From Carnegiea gigantea (lineage: Eukaryota > Streptophyta > Magnoliopsida > Caryophyllales > Cactaceae), in the NCBI GenBank assembly GCA_029747015.1, contig JAKOGI010001552.1, forward strand, positions 25,001-89,000: a DNA stretch of 64,000 nt. The letters are read 5' to 3'. Shown here piece by piece: positions 36,279 to 49,099 of the stretch. Each line of letters opens with the position of its first letter. Position 1 is the first letter of the stretch. The notes below the pieces were generated by a model. That model had not been told where the DNA came from. It did no database searches and was given only the letters and a program-made list of their open reading frames with translations. A program made the translations under genes and the position numbers.

Positions 36279-37481
36279 TTAGTCAAAAGCTATCCTACAG
36301 TCCTCATTAAAATCAAATAAAGCATCTTTTGTAAGTAAAGCACATAAAGGAGAGGCAATCTTAGAAAAATCCTTGATAAATCTCCTATAGAACCCAACAT
36401 GATTTAAAAAGGACCTCACTGCCTTAACACACTGTGGATAGGGCAGAGATTGAGTAACGCCTATTTTAGCCTTATCAACCTCTAATCCCTTGGATGACAT
36501 GACATGCCCTAGTACTACTCCACGTTCCACTATAAAATGACACTTTTCAAAGTTAAGCGCCAATTTAGTCTCAATACAATTCTTAAGTACTACTGTACGA
36601 TGGTGCAAGCACGCATCAAATGAATCACCACGTACAGTAAAATCATCCATGAAAACTTCTATAATTTTAGTGATAAAATTAAAAAAAATACTCATCATAC
36701 ATCTTTGAAATGTTGCAGGAGCATTATATAGACCAAACGGCATCCTTCTAAAAGAATTGGTGCTAAAAGGACAGGTAAAAGTGGTCTTTTCCTGATCCTC
36801 CGGAGCTATAGGGACCTGACTATAACCTGAATAGCCATCTAGAGAGCAATAATGTGACCTCCCAGTGAATCTCTCTAATGTTTGGTCCACAAAGGGTAAT
36901 GGAAAATGGTCCTTCTTTGTGGCCTTGTTAAACTTTCTATAGTTAATGCATACTCTCCAACCACTCTGGACTATAGTAGGAATTAACTCACCTTCCTTAT
37001 TCTGCACTACTATTGTTCCCTCCTTTTTATGAACCACATGGATAGGACTAACCCACTCAGAATTAGCGATAGGGTATATCACTCCAGCATCTAACCACTT
37101 AAGAATTTCTTTTTGAACTACCTCTATCATAGGTGGATTTAGTCTTCGCTGAGGGTCTCTCTTAGGCTTGGCATCTGATTCTAATATGATTTTATGTGAA
37201 CATAATGTGGGGCTAAGTCCTTTAAGGTCTGCTAAAGTCCACCCTAATGCTTCACTATGTTCTCTAAGTACCTTAATAAGTTTATCCTCTTGTTTAGATG
37301 TAAGTGCATTAGAGATTATAACAGGTAAGGTCTCATTATCCCCTAAATAAGCATACTTAAGATTTTTAGGCAGTGGCTTTAGTTCTAACTTAGTGGGTGA
37401 AATGTGAGAGTGTAGCATCTTCGAGTGACTTTCAGGTAATTCTAACTTCCTAGGTCTGTTAACTACATGCGATTGCAACAA
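36279..37481 (-). pseudogene. Athila-2 reverse transcriptase, 400 codons still open
   Basis: The longest intact frame in the window. It covers the pol linker and almost the whole RT domain: WRVCINYRKFNKATKKDHFP, LDGYSGYSQVPI, FRRMPFGLYNAPATFQRCM, the catalytic FMDDF followed by TVRGDSFDACL, and the thumb region NHVGFYRRFIKDFSK. The active-site aspartates are present. The FMDDF box and ETLPVIISN start region fit Athila. The frame is isolated by a stop on each side, so gag-pol cannot be made as one polyprotein. The element is dead, although RT decayed less than its neighbours. Confidence 0.9.
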
Positions 37482-37484
37482 AGG

Positions 37485-38476
37485 CTATATGCTGCGCACT
37501 AACTCATTATTAATATGGTAAGGCACATTTTGAAACACAAACTGATCCAAACCCCAAGTAAGTGCAGTTAACAATTCATCATCATGAGACAGTTTATAAA
37601 CATCTTGGGATAGTTCATCAATCATATCAAGTGTACATAGATAGTTCACATCAGTGGGAAATCTCATAGCATCAAAAATATTGAATTTAATGATTTCACT
37701 ATCAAATTCCATACTCAGTGTTCCGGCATGCACATTTATTTTTGTCCCAGATGTTTTAAGAAATGGTCTACCAAGCAATATGAGAACATCATGGCATGCA
37801 TCACCCATGTCCAATATATAAAAGTTAGTAGGAAAAATAAGCTCATTGACTTGGACTAAGACATCTTCTAAAACTCCATCTGGGTATGCATTACTTTTAT
37901 CAGCCAACTAAATGACTAAATCAGTTCTCTTTAACTCTCCTAAGTGCAGTTTATCATAAACGGACCTAGGCATCACATTGATGGAAGCTCCTAAATCAAG
38001 CATAACTCTATCAACGGAGAGGTTTCTAATTATACAAGGAATAGAGAATAAACTTGGGTCCTTACATTTAGGGGGAAGCTTCTTTTGGAAAATAGCAGAC
38101 CCGTTTTCCCCCACACTTACCGTTTTGTTCCGGTCCAGTTTATGTTTTGCAGTACAAAGCTCTCTAAGGAACTTGGCATAACGAGGCACCTACTTTATGG
38201 CATCTAGGAGAGGAATGTTGATCTCTACCTTCTAAATTTTTCTAAGATTTCTTCGTTTACCTCATCTACCTTAGGGGTTTTCCTTCTCAGTCTACTAGGA
38301 AAAGGTGGTAATGCCTTGTCGGGTTCCTTCTTATCCTCACCTACTTCCTTGACATTAGAGGTGGTGTCTTGATCTTGGTTAGGTTCAGCTTTGTTGACTT
38401 CTATTTCATGCACTACCTCTCTATTCTTCCCAGGTTCCTTCAACTCTTTCCCACTCCTAAGTGTCATAGCACTCAT
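37485..38476 (-). pseudogene. Athila-2 gag C-terminus and aspartic protease
   Basis: 38476-38225 is a charged linker starting MSAMTLRSGKELKEP, a phrase common between gag and protease in Athila. 38189-37908 carries VMLDLGASINVMPRSVY with the DLGAS active site. 37907-37485 carries the second protease lobe with ILLGRPFLKTSGTKINVHAG. Single stops separate the three pieces. Confidence 0.86.
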
Positions 38477-38699
38477 ATTTTCTTTCGAGTTCTAGAATGG
38501 TTGGGATGGCAATCTATATTGTATTTGGGCCTGGAGGTTGCCAACTATGGTATCAGTAGCAGTCTGTCTCTCGAGGACCTGTTTAAGAGTCATCTCTATG
38601 TTCTGAAACCTAGTGTCAACCTCCTTTTCCTGGTCATCCATCTTTTTTATGACTTGCTCTAAAAGAAAATTTGTTCTATCTTAAGCAGATGGTTGACAT

Positions 38700-39770
38700 G
38701 ATGGTTAGTCAAAACCTAGGGGGTTGTTCCTAGGTTCATGCCTAAGGTTAGGGTGGTCTCTCCATCCTTCATTATAAGTGTTGGAGTAGGGGTCATACTT
38801 CCTTTGGCCTTGGTTAGAAAACATAGCATTCACATCAGTCCCTTGAAGTGTAGGGCGTGCATCAGTAGCATGTCCCTCTAAACTGCAAATACCACGCACC
38901 ACTGCTTTCTGAACTCCTCCAGGGATGAGTTTGTTCAGCATAGCAGTGATCTGAGACAATTGGGTCCCTACAGATGGGCCTGAACTAAGCTTATTGACCT
39001 TCCTAAACTGAGGTTCCCTAGTTCTAAAGTGTTGAGTATTTTGCACCATGATATTAAACAATTCCCTAGTCTGAGCTGGAGTCTTATTAACCAAAGCCCC
39101 CCACTAGCAGCATCCACCATATTTCTATGTATAGGTAGTAAACCTTCATAGAAGTATTGAATCAACAATTGTTCAGGAATTTGATGTTGGGAACAACTAG
39201 CACGTAATTTATTAAAATGTTCCCAATACTCATGGAAAGTTTCCCCATTCATTTGTTTAATTCCACATGTTTCTTTTTTAATGGATCCAATTCTAGATGC
39301 GGGAAAAAATTTCTCTAAAAATGCTTTATGAACTTGAGTCCATGTAGTGAATGTTGTAGGGGGCAAGTAATATAACCAATCTTTAGCTTTATCCTGAAGT
39401 GAAAAAGGCAAGACTCTCAATCTAATTTGGTCCTGGTTGATACCCTTAGGTTGCTTGGTCGAACATGCAATAATGAACTCATTAATATGGCGATATGTTC
39501 CTCACCAGGAAATCCATAAAACTTAGGTAGTAAATTTAAAAATTCAAAGTTCAATTTCAGTGGTCAGTCTAATACAGGATAAGTAATAAGCAAAGGTTGA
39601 GTTTCCAAATTAGGTGCAGCAAAGTCAAGTAAAGTAGCCATCTCAACTTTAATATCTTCACAACTTACCGATTCAGAGTTTACAGATTCAGAATCACTTA
39701 CTTTACTTTCAAACACCGCAAACGTATGCTCCTTCTTCTCTTCGATCACATGACCACTCCTTAATCTCAT
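38700..39770 (-). pseudogene. Athila-2 gag
   Basis: Starts near 39770 (MRLRSGHVIEEKKEH), just inside the primer site. The gag domain (PF03732 type) is at 39420-38968: MRVLPFSLQDKAKDWLYYLP, FLEKFFPASR, YWEHFNKLRASCSQHQIPEQ and LIQYFYEGL. It continues in the next frame (39094-38705: LVNKTPAQTRELFNIM). The shift lies in a six-G run near 39103, one base longer than the reading frame allows. A stop near 39480-39560 splits the N-terminus. Confidence 0.87.
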
Positions 39771-39866
39771 AAACTAAAGCAACCCACAAAAATAAAATAC
39801 TAGAGTCAAAATAAAACAATAAAAATAGTAAAATTAAATTAAAGCAAACTAACGATTTTATTTTCT

Positions 39867-39885
39867 TTCCCCGGCAATGGCGCCA
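39867..39885 (-). promoter_or_regulatory. Primer binding site of Athila-2
   Basis: The minus strand reads TGGCGCCATTGCCGGGGAA, the tRNA-Asp-type site of Athila elements, five bases from the LTR B end at 39891. A truncated copy (plus strand GGCGCTAAAATT, near 42655) sits next to LTR C. Confidence 0.9.
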
Positions 39886-39890
39886 AAATT

Positions 39891-42259
39891 TGTAAAATTT
39901 GTTGTAGAGCTACAAATTAAAAACCACTACTTTGATCTATAAATACAATTTATAGCATAGGAAAGTAGGGATCAATCCCATGAGGAAAGATTTTGCTAGT
40001 GAGCTAGTTTAAGTCTAACTATATTTACTATAATTTATTTTACTTTCTCCTCATATTACTAAAATAAATCAAATTAAACAAGTAAAAAACTGGAAAAATT
40101 AGTTAATATTGCCCCTAAATATTCTGAATTTAATTCTAGAAATAAAAATAGTAAATAGCTATCCTAAATATTCTAGAAAAATAAAAACAGAAATAATCAT
40201 ACAATATTAGGCTGAAAATTAAAACAGAAAATAACAAGTAGAAAATTAATATTAAAAATCACAGAACGTAATCTAAATTAATATTCTGCAAGTTTATAAC
40301 TTTATATCTCCAAACTTATATGCAATTAAATTCAGAAAAATTAAATCAGAAAATTAACAACAGAAAATTAAAACAGAAAATAAAATCTGAAACTAGAGAA
40401 ATAATAAACTACACTAATACAAACACAGAAATAAATTAAAAAATACACAGATTTTAAAATATAATCTTCTAGACATAATAAAACCCTAAAAGCATAAAAC
40501 AAAAATTAAAAACATAATTTTAAAATTTATTAAAATAAAAACCTGCACATATCCAATTCACGAAATAATTCTGAAAAATTATCAAATAAGTTCTGAATAT
40601 TCCAAAATAAAATAAAGGCAGATTAGGATACTATATAAACCCTAAAGTGGAATGAAACATGAAAAAACACAAAAGGGACTATTTTTAGTGTAATTTCTAA
40701 CAAGCCAGTAAATGAATGGCAAAGTAGAATAGAAAATAAATTTGAAAATTTTAATCACACTAAAAACCAAAATATAACTAATCTAAAATTACTAAGACAC
40801 TCCTAAAAGACTACTCTTTTGGGAGGGCTAAACAAAATTTATATTAAAGCTTATAAATTAAACAATTAAAATTGACAAACCAAAGAGATTAACTAAAAAG
40901 CAACAAATAATTATCAAGGACACCCAATTTATGAAAACTACTTAGTATAATCTATATTCACCATGCAAATTAATATTTATCATTAATACACAAATCGATT
41001 TATCCATGAGTTAGACTATAGAAGACACCCGCCAGCAGATCATCCCCGTTTTTCCTTATATTATAGTTTATTTAATTCCAACCTTAATCTAAATCCTACT
41101 AGTTTTGATAACCCTAGCACCAGCGTAAGAATTTAATAAAACTAGGGCATTAAGTATTAAAAAAATATCATCTAATGCCTTGTAGTCAATTTACCAGTAA
41201 ACTAATTTAATAAAGATCTATAATGATTACCTAATTAAAAGAGATACTTATGCCTAAAAGACTACAACTTTACGTACTAAAGCCTTTTAAACTATCACAT
41301 GAATTCATATTAACTAATTAGCATGCATTCTAATTAACCTAACACGAATATCATAAACAATAAATACTAATCGCTATAGAATCATGAATAAAAATCAATT
41401 AAACAATAAAGTATAAAACTTGTTTCAAAATAATTAATTTAACATAGTTTTAAATAGAATATACTAAGTACAAGAAAGTTACTCACTCATATTTATTGAA
41501 AATAAAATCACAATAATTAATGAAAGACTTCATGTTCAACACTAAACTAAACTAAAAAAGAAATAAAATAAAAATAGAAAAAATAGCACCAGAATAACAC
41601 TAGCCGTCAGAGGATGATATTTGCTGATGGGATGATGCCGTGAGAGTTGGACGTGGAGGTTGGACATGAAGGTTGACGATATGTGGTGATGATTGATCGA
41701 TAATTAGGTTTGATTGATGAAGATTAGCGATGGGGGGTTAGGCCGTGAGATGTAGTGATGGATGGAATGATGATGATGACATGGTGATGATGATCGATGA
41801 TGAGGGAGATGCCTCTGATGGAGATGATGCGTGAATGTGATGGCTGCATGTGTTGGGATGGTGCCGTGAGATGTGTTGGCTGCGTGTGTTTTTGAGAGGA
41901 GGGGCAAAGGAGTTTTCAATAGCATAATATTGTTAGTGTTTTCTTTTCTTATAGGATGTCTTCTTTTCCAAGTCTTCTAATTCTTCTTTAATTAGGAGTA
42001 CTGACCTTGTAACTCCAGCCCAAATAAATCATTATAAAAATAATATTTTTCATAATTCATTATTTGTTTGGACCGACTTGATAAATTTGTTTGTAAAATC
42101 CTTTAGTAAATAAAACCCGAACTTCGACGTCTTCTCTTCTTCTCTTTCTTTATTAATGCTTAACCTAAAAAACATATAAAATAAAGTAAGTTAGATACAA
42201 CAATATATATAATATAATAAAATTAATTATTAAAAATATGCATGAATTATGACTTAACA
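39891..42259 (-). repeat. Athila-2 LTR B (complete, 2369 bp)
   Basis: Plus-strand ends are TGTAAAATTTG and GACTTAACA, so on the minus strand it is TG...CA. It matches LTR C (42666-45026) over its full length and parts of LTR A. It is very AT-rich, except for a trinucleotide-rich stretch (GATGATGATG, 41765-41830) that produces spurious His-rich frames on the minus strand. Confidence 0.9.
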
Positions 42260-42665
42260 AATTCCCGCACACTTAGACTTTGGACGTCCTTGTGCAAGGA
42301 AATTTGGGACTTAACCTAAAAACTGACCCTCTTTCTTTCTTATAAAGTCATACATAAATATGATATTTATACTAGGCACTAGCTTGCTTTAAAAACAGTT
42401 TTATTCAAAATTAATTAGTTCTCCTTCCAACAAGTGAATAACAACTAAACATCCAACTACCATCAGAGTGTTTCTTCATCAACGTCACAATATTTCTTTA
42501 ATGAAGTAGTAAGAGCAATAATCATCCACCTCTTTTAAGCATGCATACACTGGTCAAGAGGTCCAAAACGTTTATAATAGAAAAATTAAAGTACGGTATG
42601 GCTATAGAGACAATTGAACCAGAAGGAATAACTCGTTGAAATTGATTCCAAACGGCGCTAAAATT
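42260..42665 (-). other. 406-bp internal remnant between LTR B and LTR C
   Basis: It contains the polypurine-side end of the internal region (matching 33257-33640) joined directly to a stub of the primer site (GGCGCT near 42655). All coding sequence between these two points is missing. It marks a second copy of the element in tandem, sharing LTR B. Confidence 0.85.
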
Positions 42666-45026
42666 TGTAAAGCCTGTCGTAGAGTTACAAATTAAACCAC
42701 AACTTTTATTTATAAATAAGATTTATAGCATAGGAAAGTAGGGATCAATCCCACGAGGAAACATTTTGATAGGGAGCTAGTTTAAGTCTAATTATATTTA
42801 CTACTCTAATTTATTTTACTTCTCTTTATATTGCTAAACAAATCAAATTAAACAAGTAAAAATCTGGAAAAATTACGTAATATTGCCCCAAAATATTCTA
42901 AATTTAATTCTAGAAATAAAAACAGTAAATAGCTATCCTAAATATTTTTGGAAAAATAAAAATAGAAATAATCAGACAATACTAAACTAAAAATTAAAAC
43001 AGATTGAAAATCATAGAACGTAATCAAAATTAATATTCTACAAGTTTATAACTTTATATCTTCAAAATTATACATAATTAAATTCAGAAAAAATAAAATA
43101 GAAAATTAACCACAGAAAATTAAAATAGAAAATAAAATCTGAAATTAGAGAAATAACAAACTGACCTAATACAAATATGAAAATAAATAACAAAAATACC
43201 CATATTTTAAAATATAATCTGCTAGACTTAATAAAACCTTAAAAACATAAAATAAATATTAAAAACATAATTTTCAGATTTATTAAAATAAAAACATGCA
43301 CATATCCAATTCACGAAACAGTTCTGAAAAATTATCAAATAATTTTTGAATATTCCAAAATTAAATAGAGGCATATTGGGATACTATATAAACCCTAAAA
43401 TGGAATAAAACACAAAAAAACACAAAAAAGACTATGTTTAACCTAATTTCTAACAAACCTGTAAATAAATGGCAAAGTAGAACAGAAAATAAATCTGAAA
43501 ATTTTAATCACACTAAAAACCAAAATGTAACTAATCTAAAATCACTAAGACACTCCTAAAAGGCTACTCTTTTGGGAAGTAAATGAAATTTATATTGAAG
43601 CTTATAAATTTAAGAATTAAAATTGACAAACCAAAGAAATTAACTAAAAAGCAATAAATAATTATCACAGATACCCAATTTATGAAAAATACTTAGCATA
43701 ATTTATATCTACCATGCAAATTAATATTTATCATTAACATACAAATTGATTTATCTATGAGTTATACTATAGAAGACACCCGCCAACGAATCATCCCCAT
43801 TTTTTCTTATATTATAGTTTATTTACGTCCAGCTTTATTCTAAACCATACTAGTTTTGATAACCCTAACACCAGTAGAAGAATGTAATCAAACCAGAGCA
43901 TAAGTATTAGGAAAATATCATCTAACACCTTGTGATTAATTTACCAGGAAATTGATTTAACAAAGATCTATAATGATTACCTAATTAAAAGAGATGGATT
44001 TGAGTCATACATGATTAATTAGGGTGATACTTATGCCTAAAAGACTATAACTTTTATGTACTAAAGCCTTTTAAACTATCATATGAATTCATATTAACTA
44101 ATTAGCATGCATTCTGATTAATCTAACACGAATATCATAAACAATAAATACTAATAGTTATGGAATAATGAATAAAAATCAATTAAACAATAAAGCATAA
44201 AATTTGTTTCAAAATAATTAATTTAGCATGATTTCAAATAGATTATACTAAGTACAAGGAAGTTACTCACTCATATTGGAAATAAAATCACAATAATTAA
44301 CTAAAGACTTCATGTTCAACACTAAACTAAACAAAAAAAAATACAATAAAATAAAAATAGAAAAAATAGCACCAGAACAATACCAGCCATGAGAGGATGA
44401 TATTTGCTGATGGGATGATGCCGTGAGAGTCGGATGTGGAGGTTGGATGTGAAGGTTGGTGATATGTGGTGATGATTGATCAATGATGAGATTTGATTGA
44501 TGAAGATTAGTGATAGGGGGTTAGGAAGTGAGATGTAGCGATGGGTCAAATGATGATGATGACGTTGATGGTAATGATGATCGATGATAAGGGAGATGGG
44601 TCTGATGAAGATCATGAATGAATGTGATCGCTGCGTGTGTTGGGATGGTGTCGTGAGATGTGTTGGCTGCGTGTGTTTTTGAGAGGAGGGGCGAAGGGGT
44701 TTTTAATAGCATAATATTGCTAGGGTTTTCTTTTCTTGTAGGATGTCTTCCTCTCTAGGTCTTTTAATTCCTCTTTAATTAGGAGTAGCGACCTTCTAAC
44801 CCTAGCCCAAATAAATCATTATAATTTTCATAATTCATTATTTTTTTGGACCGACTTGATAAATTCATTTGCAAAATTCTTCAGTAAATAAAACCCGAAC
44901 TTCGATGTCTTCTCTTCTCTTCTTCCTTTATTAATGCTTAACCTAAAAAATATATAAAATAATATATATAATATATATAATATAATCAAATTAATTATTA
45001 AAAACATGCATGAATTATGACTTAAC
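42666..45026 (-). repeat. Athila-2 LTR C
   Basis: Third LTR copy, 2361 bp, same orientation as B. It ends GACTTAAC, then G where the others have A, and returns to the host LTR at 45027. The frames 44322-44615 and 44521-44712 are spurious. Confidence 0.9.
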
Positions 45027-47334
45027 GTCTTTAAAATGCAATCTCATTTGATAATATGTATGCACAATGGGAAACGATAGACTAAGCCCTGTTTCTGCTT
45101 AATAAATGTAATTATAGGTAAATACAGTTAGTAAACAACATTTATTCTCATACTTTGTAACTTTAATAGAAATTGATTAATTAAAAGGGCATCCACGATT
45201 CAAACAATTCAACATAAGATAAGTTACACTAAAATGATTTGAAAACCAAAAATTACGGTCATTGAGCTTGAAGTGAAATAAGTTGGAGCAGAATAGAACA
45301 AAGTGAAGTAATTGACGTGATAATGAAAAGACTTTAATGGATATAAATGGAATATGGGTTTTTGATATTTGTGAAATGGATAATAAAAGGTTTAATGCTA
45401 AGAGGAGTGTTGTGAGGTTCAGGAGAACTCATATAACCTTAGCATGGCCCGATAGATCCTAAATTTGTGTTATTACCCTCCTCACTTCTCAAATTTCATT
45501 CTCATGCCCATTTAACTCAGTTTTCCAACCCAAGTAAACTTTTATACATAATCAAAGTTGTTGAACTCACTAAACTTTGTAGTTTCTTTGTAATATCCAT
45601 AATTATATTGAAAATCTTGATAATATTTCTAAATGTCAAGATTTCTTTCTTCCCTCATATTACCGTTTGAAGGCTTACTTTAGAAAATCCATATCTTTTA
45701 CCCCCGACCTCCAATTGAGCTATAAAATCCCAATATGAAAATCTTAAGAAGTCTTACAACACTTTCAGTCATAGTGTAAAACATAATTGCCACAATAGGG
45801 TTCCTAAATTAGGCTAGAATACAATTGTGCACAGCTTCAGTCTGTTCTATGCAATCTTAGCAAAATGGCCACAATGTTTTCCACAGAACTTGGATTAAAG
45901 TAATTCTAGAGGCCATTGAAAGATAAGGCATTGAGATATCGATCCACCAACAATCATAAGTTGGTGATGTGCCAAATAGTACCAGTTTCGTTGCAAAGAG
46001 ACCCCTATTTCTGGTCTGTTAATAGTCTTATTGTCCATGTTTTCCAATCTTTTCTTTGCATAATTCCCCTCTAAAATCACTCTTTAAACTTACTAAACCA
46101 TGATTTGTTTCATAGCATCACTTACAAAGCCATGTTACTCAAATTTACTCCATAATCATCTTCATCTAATTTTCAATTCTTCTCTTTTCAAAATCACTCA
46201 AAAGACATCCATAAGCTTACTTATTTGTATAAATGGGCAAAATGACCTCTTATAATCAATTCAAGAAATTCTCATAATCCACCCCTTTTATAAGAATCAC
46301 ACCAAGTCATTTTTCAAGTTAAAAGACACATCAAAGATCCATTTCTCATCCAAGTACACATAAATAACATACGTGATATCAAGAGTAAGCTAGAGCATGC
46401 ATAATCATTAAAACCCTAGCTTATGTCCAACTTAGATTCACTTTTAACTCATCGAAAACCACACCAACACCACCATAATCATTTATAATGCCAAAGATTA
46501 CCAAATTAAATGCAAAACAATCCATAAACATCATTTTAACTTAAGCTTGCATGATCATGAACAACCTCAATCTTTACTTACTTTCAAGATTAACCAACCC
46601 ATTAAAACATCAAACTAACTCTTGTTTCTATCCAAACAACATGATTAACAATCAAAAATAACAAAACCAAGTGTTACGGTTTACTCACTTTAAGTTTGAA
46701 AAAAAAGATGGAATTGATGTTTGAAGGGTGTGGGGATGTAGCTGGCTGTTTAAGGTGGTGGCTGGTGGTCTTCTGGTGCTTCTTTGGTGGTGGCTAGTGG
46801 CTATTTTCAGCTGTAAATAGTGGTGGTAGCAGTAAGGCTCAAGCTGCCATGGGGGTGGAGGAGGAGTGGAGAGAGAGCAAGAGAGCTTGATACTTACCTT
46901 GGTGGAAAATGATTTTGATGCTATCTTAATGTTTAGCTGATATTTATGCATAAAAAAGGGGCTTTATGGTAATTACAATTAGATATACACAATGACAATT
47001 TGTTAAATCAAGTGCATACGCTTTTGGGCCTCAAGTTGGGCCCAAAATGAATTGGGCTCGGTAATAAAATGCTTCGTTGCGATAAAGTTTTTACGTAGCT
47101 CAAATTTAAATTTTGGTAATATTACGGAAAAATAATTTAATCACTTAAATAATAATTATCAAGGCTACTATCAATTTTCCCGAAATTCTATGTTGATAAA
47201 AACCCGAATTGCAAAGTGAGGGTCCAAATAAATTTTTTCTAATCGAGATAATCAAATAAGATAAACAAATGCAAGGAAATTAATAACATGACTTAATTAA
47301 ATAAATAATCATGATTTAGGGTCAGGCTATTACA

Positions 47335-49099
47335 CTAGTTATGGCTGAGTTCAAGTTGAATTATGCCTACTAGTGTGCGTATTAGTTGAGTCAGTTCTTG
47401 TAAAAGCATTGTTTTGATAAAACATGGTCTTGGGTAATGTTCATGGCTTGTGGTTTGAATTAAAGTTGTAGGTCTCACTCACCAGTTAGTTTATTTAATT
47501 AGTAAATGCAATCTTATTAGTAGTTGGATTAATTACAGTATTAATGATTCAGTTAGTTGAATTTGACAACATTCATGCTTTTAACTAAAAAGTGATATCA
47601 TAGCTAATTGAGTTTTATTGAAAGCATTGTTTTGATAAAAGCATTCCGGTAGCCAAGCTTGTGAGCGCCAATATTTTTGCCAATAAGTCATGTGGCTAAG
47701 TGTTGCTTTAAAATGGAAAGTCTTGAAGTGTGATATTTTTTCATGCATTTCAAAGAAAATAGTGTAGTTTGAAGTGTTTTATGAGCTTCGGGGCTAGTGC
47801 AAAAGGGGGACTTAGTCTTGCAAGAGACCTCAGGATGCCAAACACGAAGGCAACTTTAGTTAGCCGGTGACAATTCAGAATAATGGCGACCCTGATGAGT
47901 TTAGAAGTTCTATTGACATTAGGAGGTCTTAGGGATACAAAAAATCATGGGTTGTCATGAGTCCTCTTAACTATAGGAGGTCCCAAGAATATGAAAAGTC
48001 ATGGGTTGTTATGAGACCTCTTGACTTTGGATGTCAAAGGTCACGATTACCCAATAACGAGAGCACTAGATGGGTGGTCTGATGCCTTAGAAGAAGTTTT
48101 GACTCGATTGGCATGAATAATATCGTTATTGAAGACCTAATTCAAACTACTATTTGAGAATGTTCAAAAGTTCTATAGCTACCTTTAGCTGAATTAGGAA
48201 CTATTTTCTTTTTGCCAAATAGCTTCAAAATTGCCTTGTGAATCACTTTATTTGTTTTGAAATAACCTAGTACTGTTGGGTGGCGTGGTTGCTTTTCTAA
48301 GGATAGAACCATCTATCTAGTTACCTAAGGTAATATGTCACAATGTTTGGCTAAAGAGTGGTTTTCTATTTAGGTAGCTGATGACCAGTGATTCATCAAG
48401 TTGGTTGGTTTACTAACTATTGTTTTGGTCAACACGATACATATGTATTGCATGCAAATGCTTTTTTTTTTTGGGGGAATACGAATGATGCATTAAGTGT
48501 GTGGTCTGCTTACCCTCTTTTCCCTTAGCTTTTTCACAGGTTTAAGTCTTCAAGAGAGTGTATGTGGAGTAATGATTGATGATAGATTACTTCCTGCATT
48601 TGTTTTTAATCTTGTTCTAAAGGAAATGTGTATGTGAACTTGGCTTGCAAGCTATGTGGTGTGACACTAGCTAACTACAAGTTTGGAAATTGTATAAGAT
48701 ATGTTCTTGCTTTCATAAATCGCTTCATTAGTACTTATTGCTCTAAATGGCTGTCTGAGCCAACCTTCTAGTTAGTTCTTTGTCTTTAGTTGATTGGAGT
48801 TGCATGTTTGGTATTTCACCTCTTATGCTCCAGGTGTGTGATCCATTGAGCTGTGTAGTGATTGATTTAGTTAAATTTAAATTCACAGTTCTCGTACTCC
48901 TGTCTGTTGCTCATAAAGGTATTTTCTTTGGCTTATGACCGTTGAGTTTGTTTCGAATTGTCTTTGTGTGATTATGATTATAGGTGTTAGTTTAAGGTTA
49001 TAAACCTAGGGTCATGTGAATTCTTTGGTAGAACTTTATCCATTTTATTTAAAATTCAAGGAATTACAAAAATTACTATACTAAGATAGGGGTGTTACA
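47335..49099 (+). repeat. Probable 3' part of another LTR (+ strand)
   Basis: It ends AAGATAGGGGTGTTACA at 49099, like the ends of the other long LTRs here (GGTTGGGGGCGTTATA, TTGGGGCGTTACA). No primer site follows, so it would be a 3' or solo LTR. Its front part should lie left of 30308, because the solo-type LTR 30308-47334 is inserted in it; I could not fix the start. No genes. Confidence 0.45.
47922..48029. repeat. Two tandem 54-bp units
   Basis: 47922-47975 and 47976-48029 share GGAGGTC at the start, TCATGGGTTGT in the middle and CCTCTT near the end. It lies inside the LTR fragment. Confidence 0.75.

Larger units (their letters stand above)
31124..45026 (-). mobile_element. Athila-type Ty3 element with three LTR copies
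   Basis: Minus-strand order from the right: LTR C (42666-45026), a 406-bp internal remnant, LTR B (39891-42259), primer site, gag, protease, RT, RNase H, integrase, 3' non-coding region, LTR A (31124-33256, rearranged). RT before integrase is the Ty3 order, and a TGGCGCC primer site with DLGAS protease and FMDDF RT box points to Athila. It sits inside the solo-type LTR 30308-47334. The left flank ends GTCATT and the right flank begins GTCTT, a possible decayed duplication of GTC(A/T)T. Confidence 0.87.
30308..47334 (-). repeat. Solo-type LTR (~3.1 kb), split by Athila-2
   Basis: On the minus strand it begins TGTAATAGCCTGACCC (from 47334) and ends TTTTGGGGCGTTACA (at 30308), standard ends of long Tekay-like LTRs. 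The LTR sequence is 47334-45027 plus 31123-30308. The flanks are CTAGT (47335-47339) and CTAGA (30303-30307), a four-of-five match to a 5-bp target-site duplication. The absence of an adjacent primer site or polypurine tract supports a solo LTR. A TATA-like CATAAATATC (near 46945) lies in its 5' third. Frames such as 46685-46951 and 45467-45670 are LTR sequence. Confidence 0.72.
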
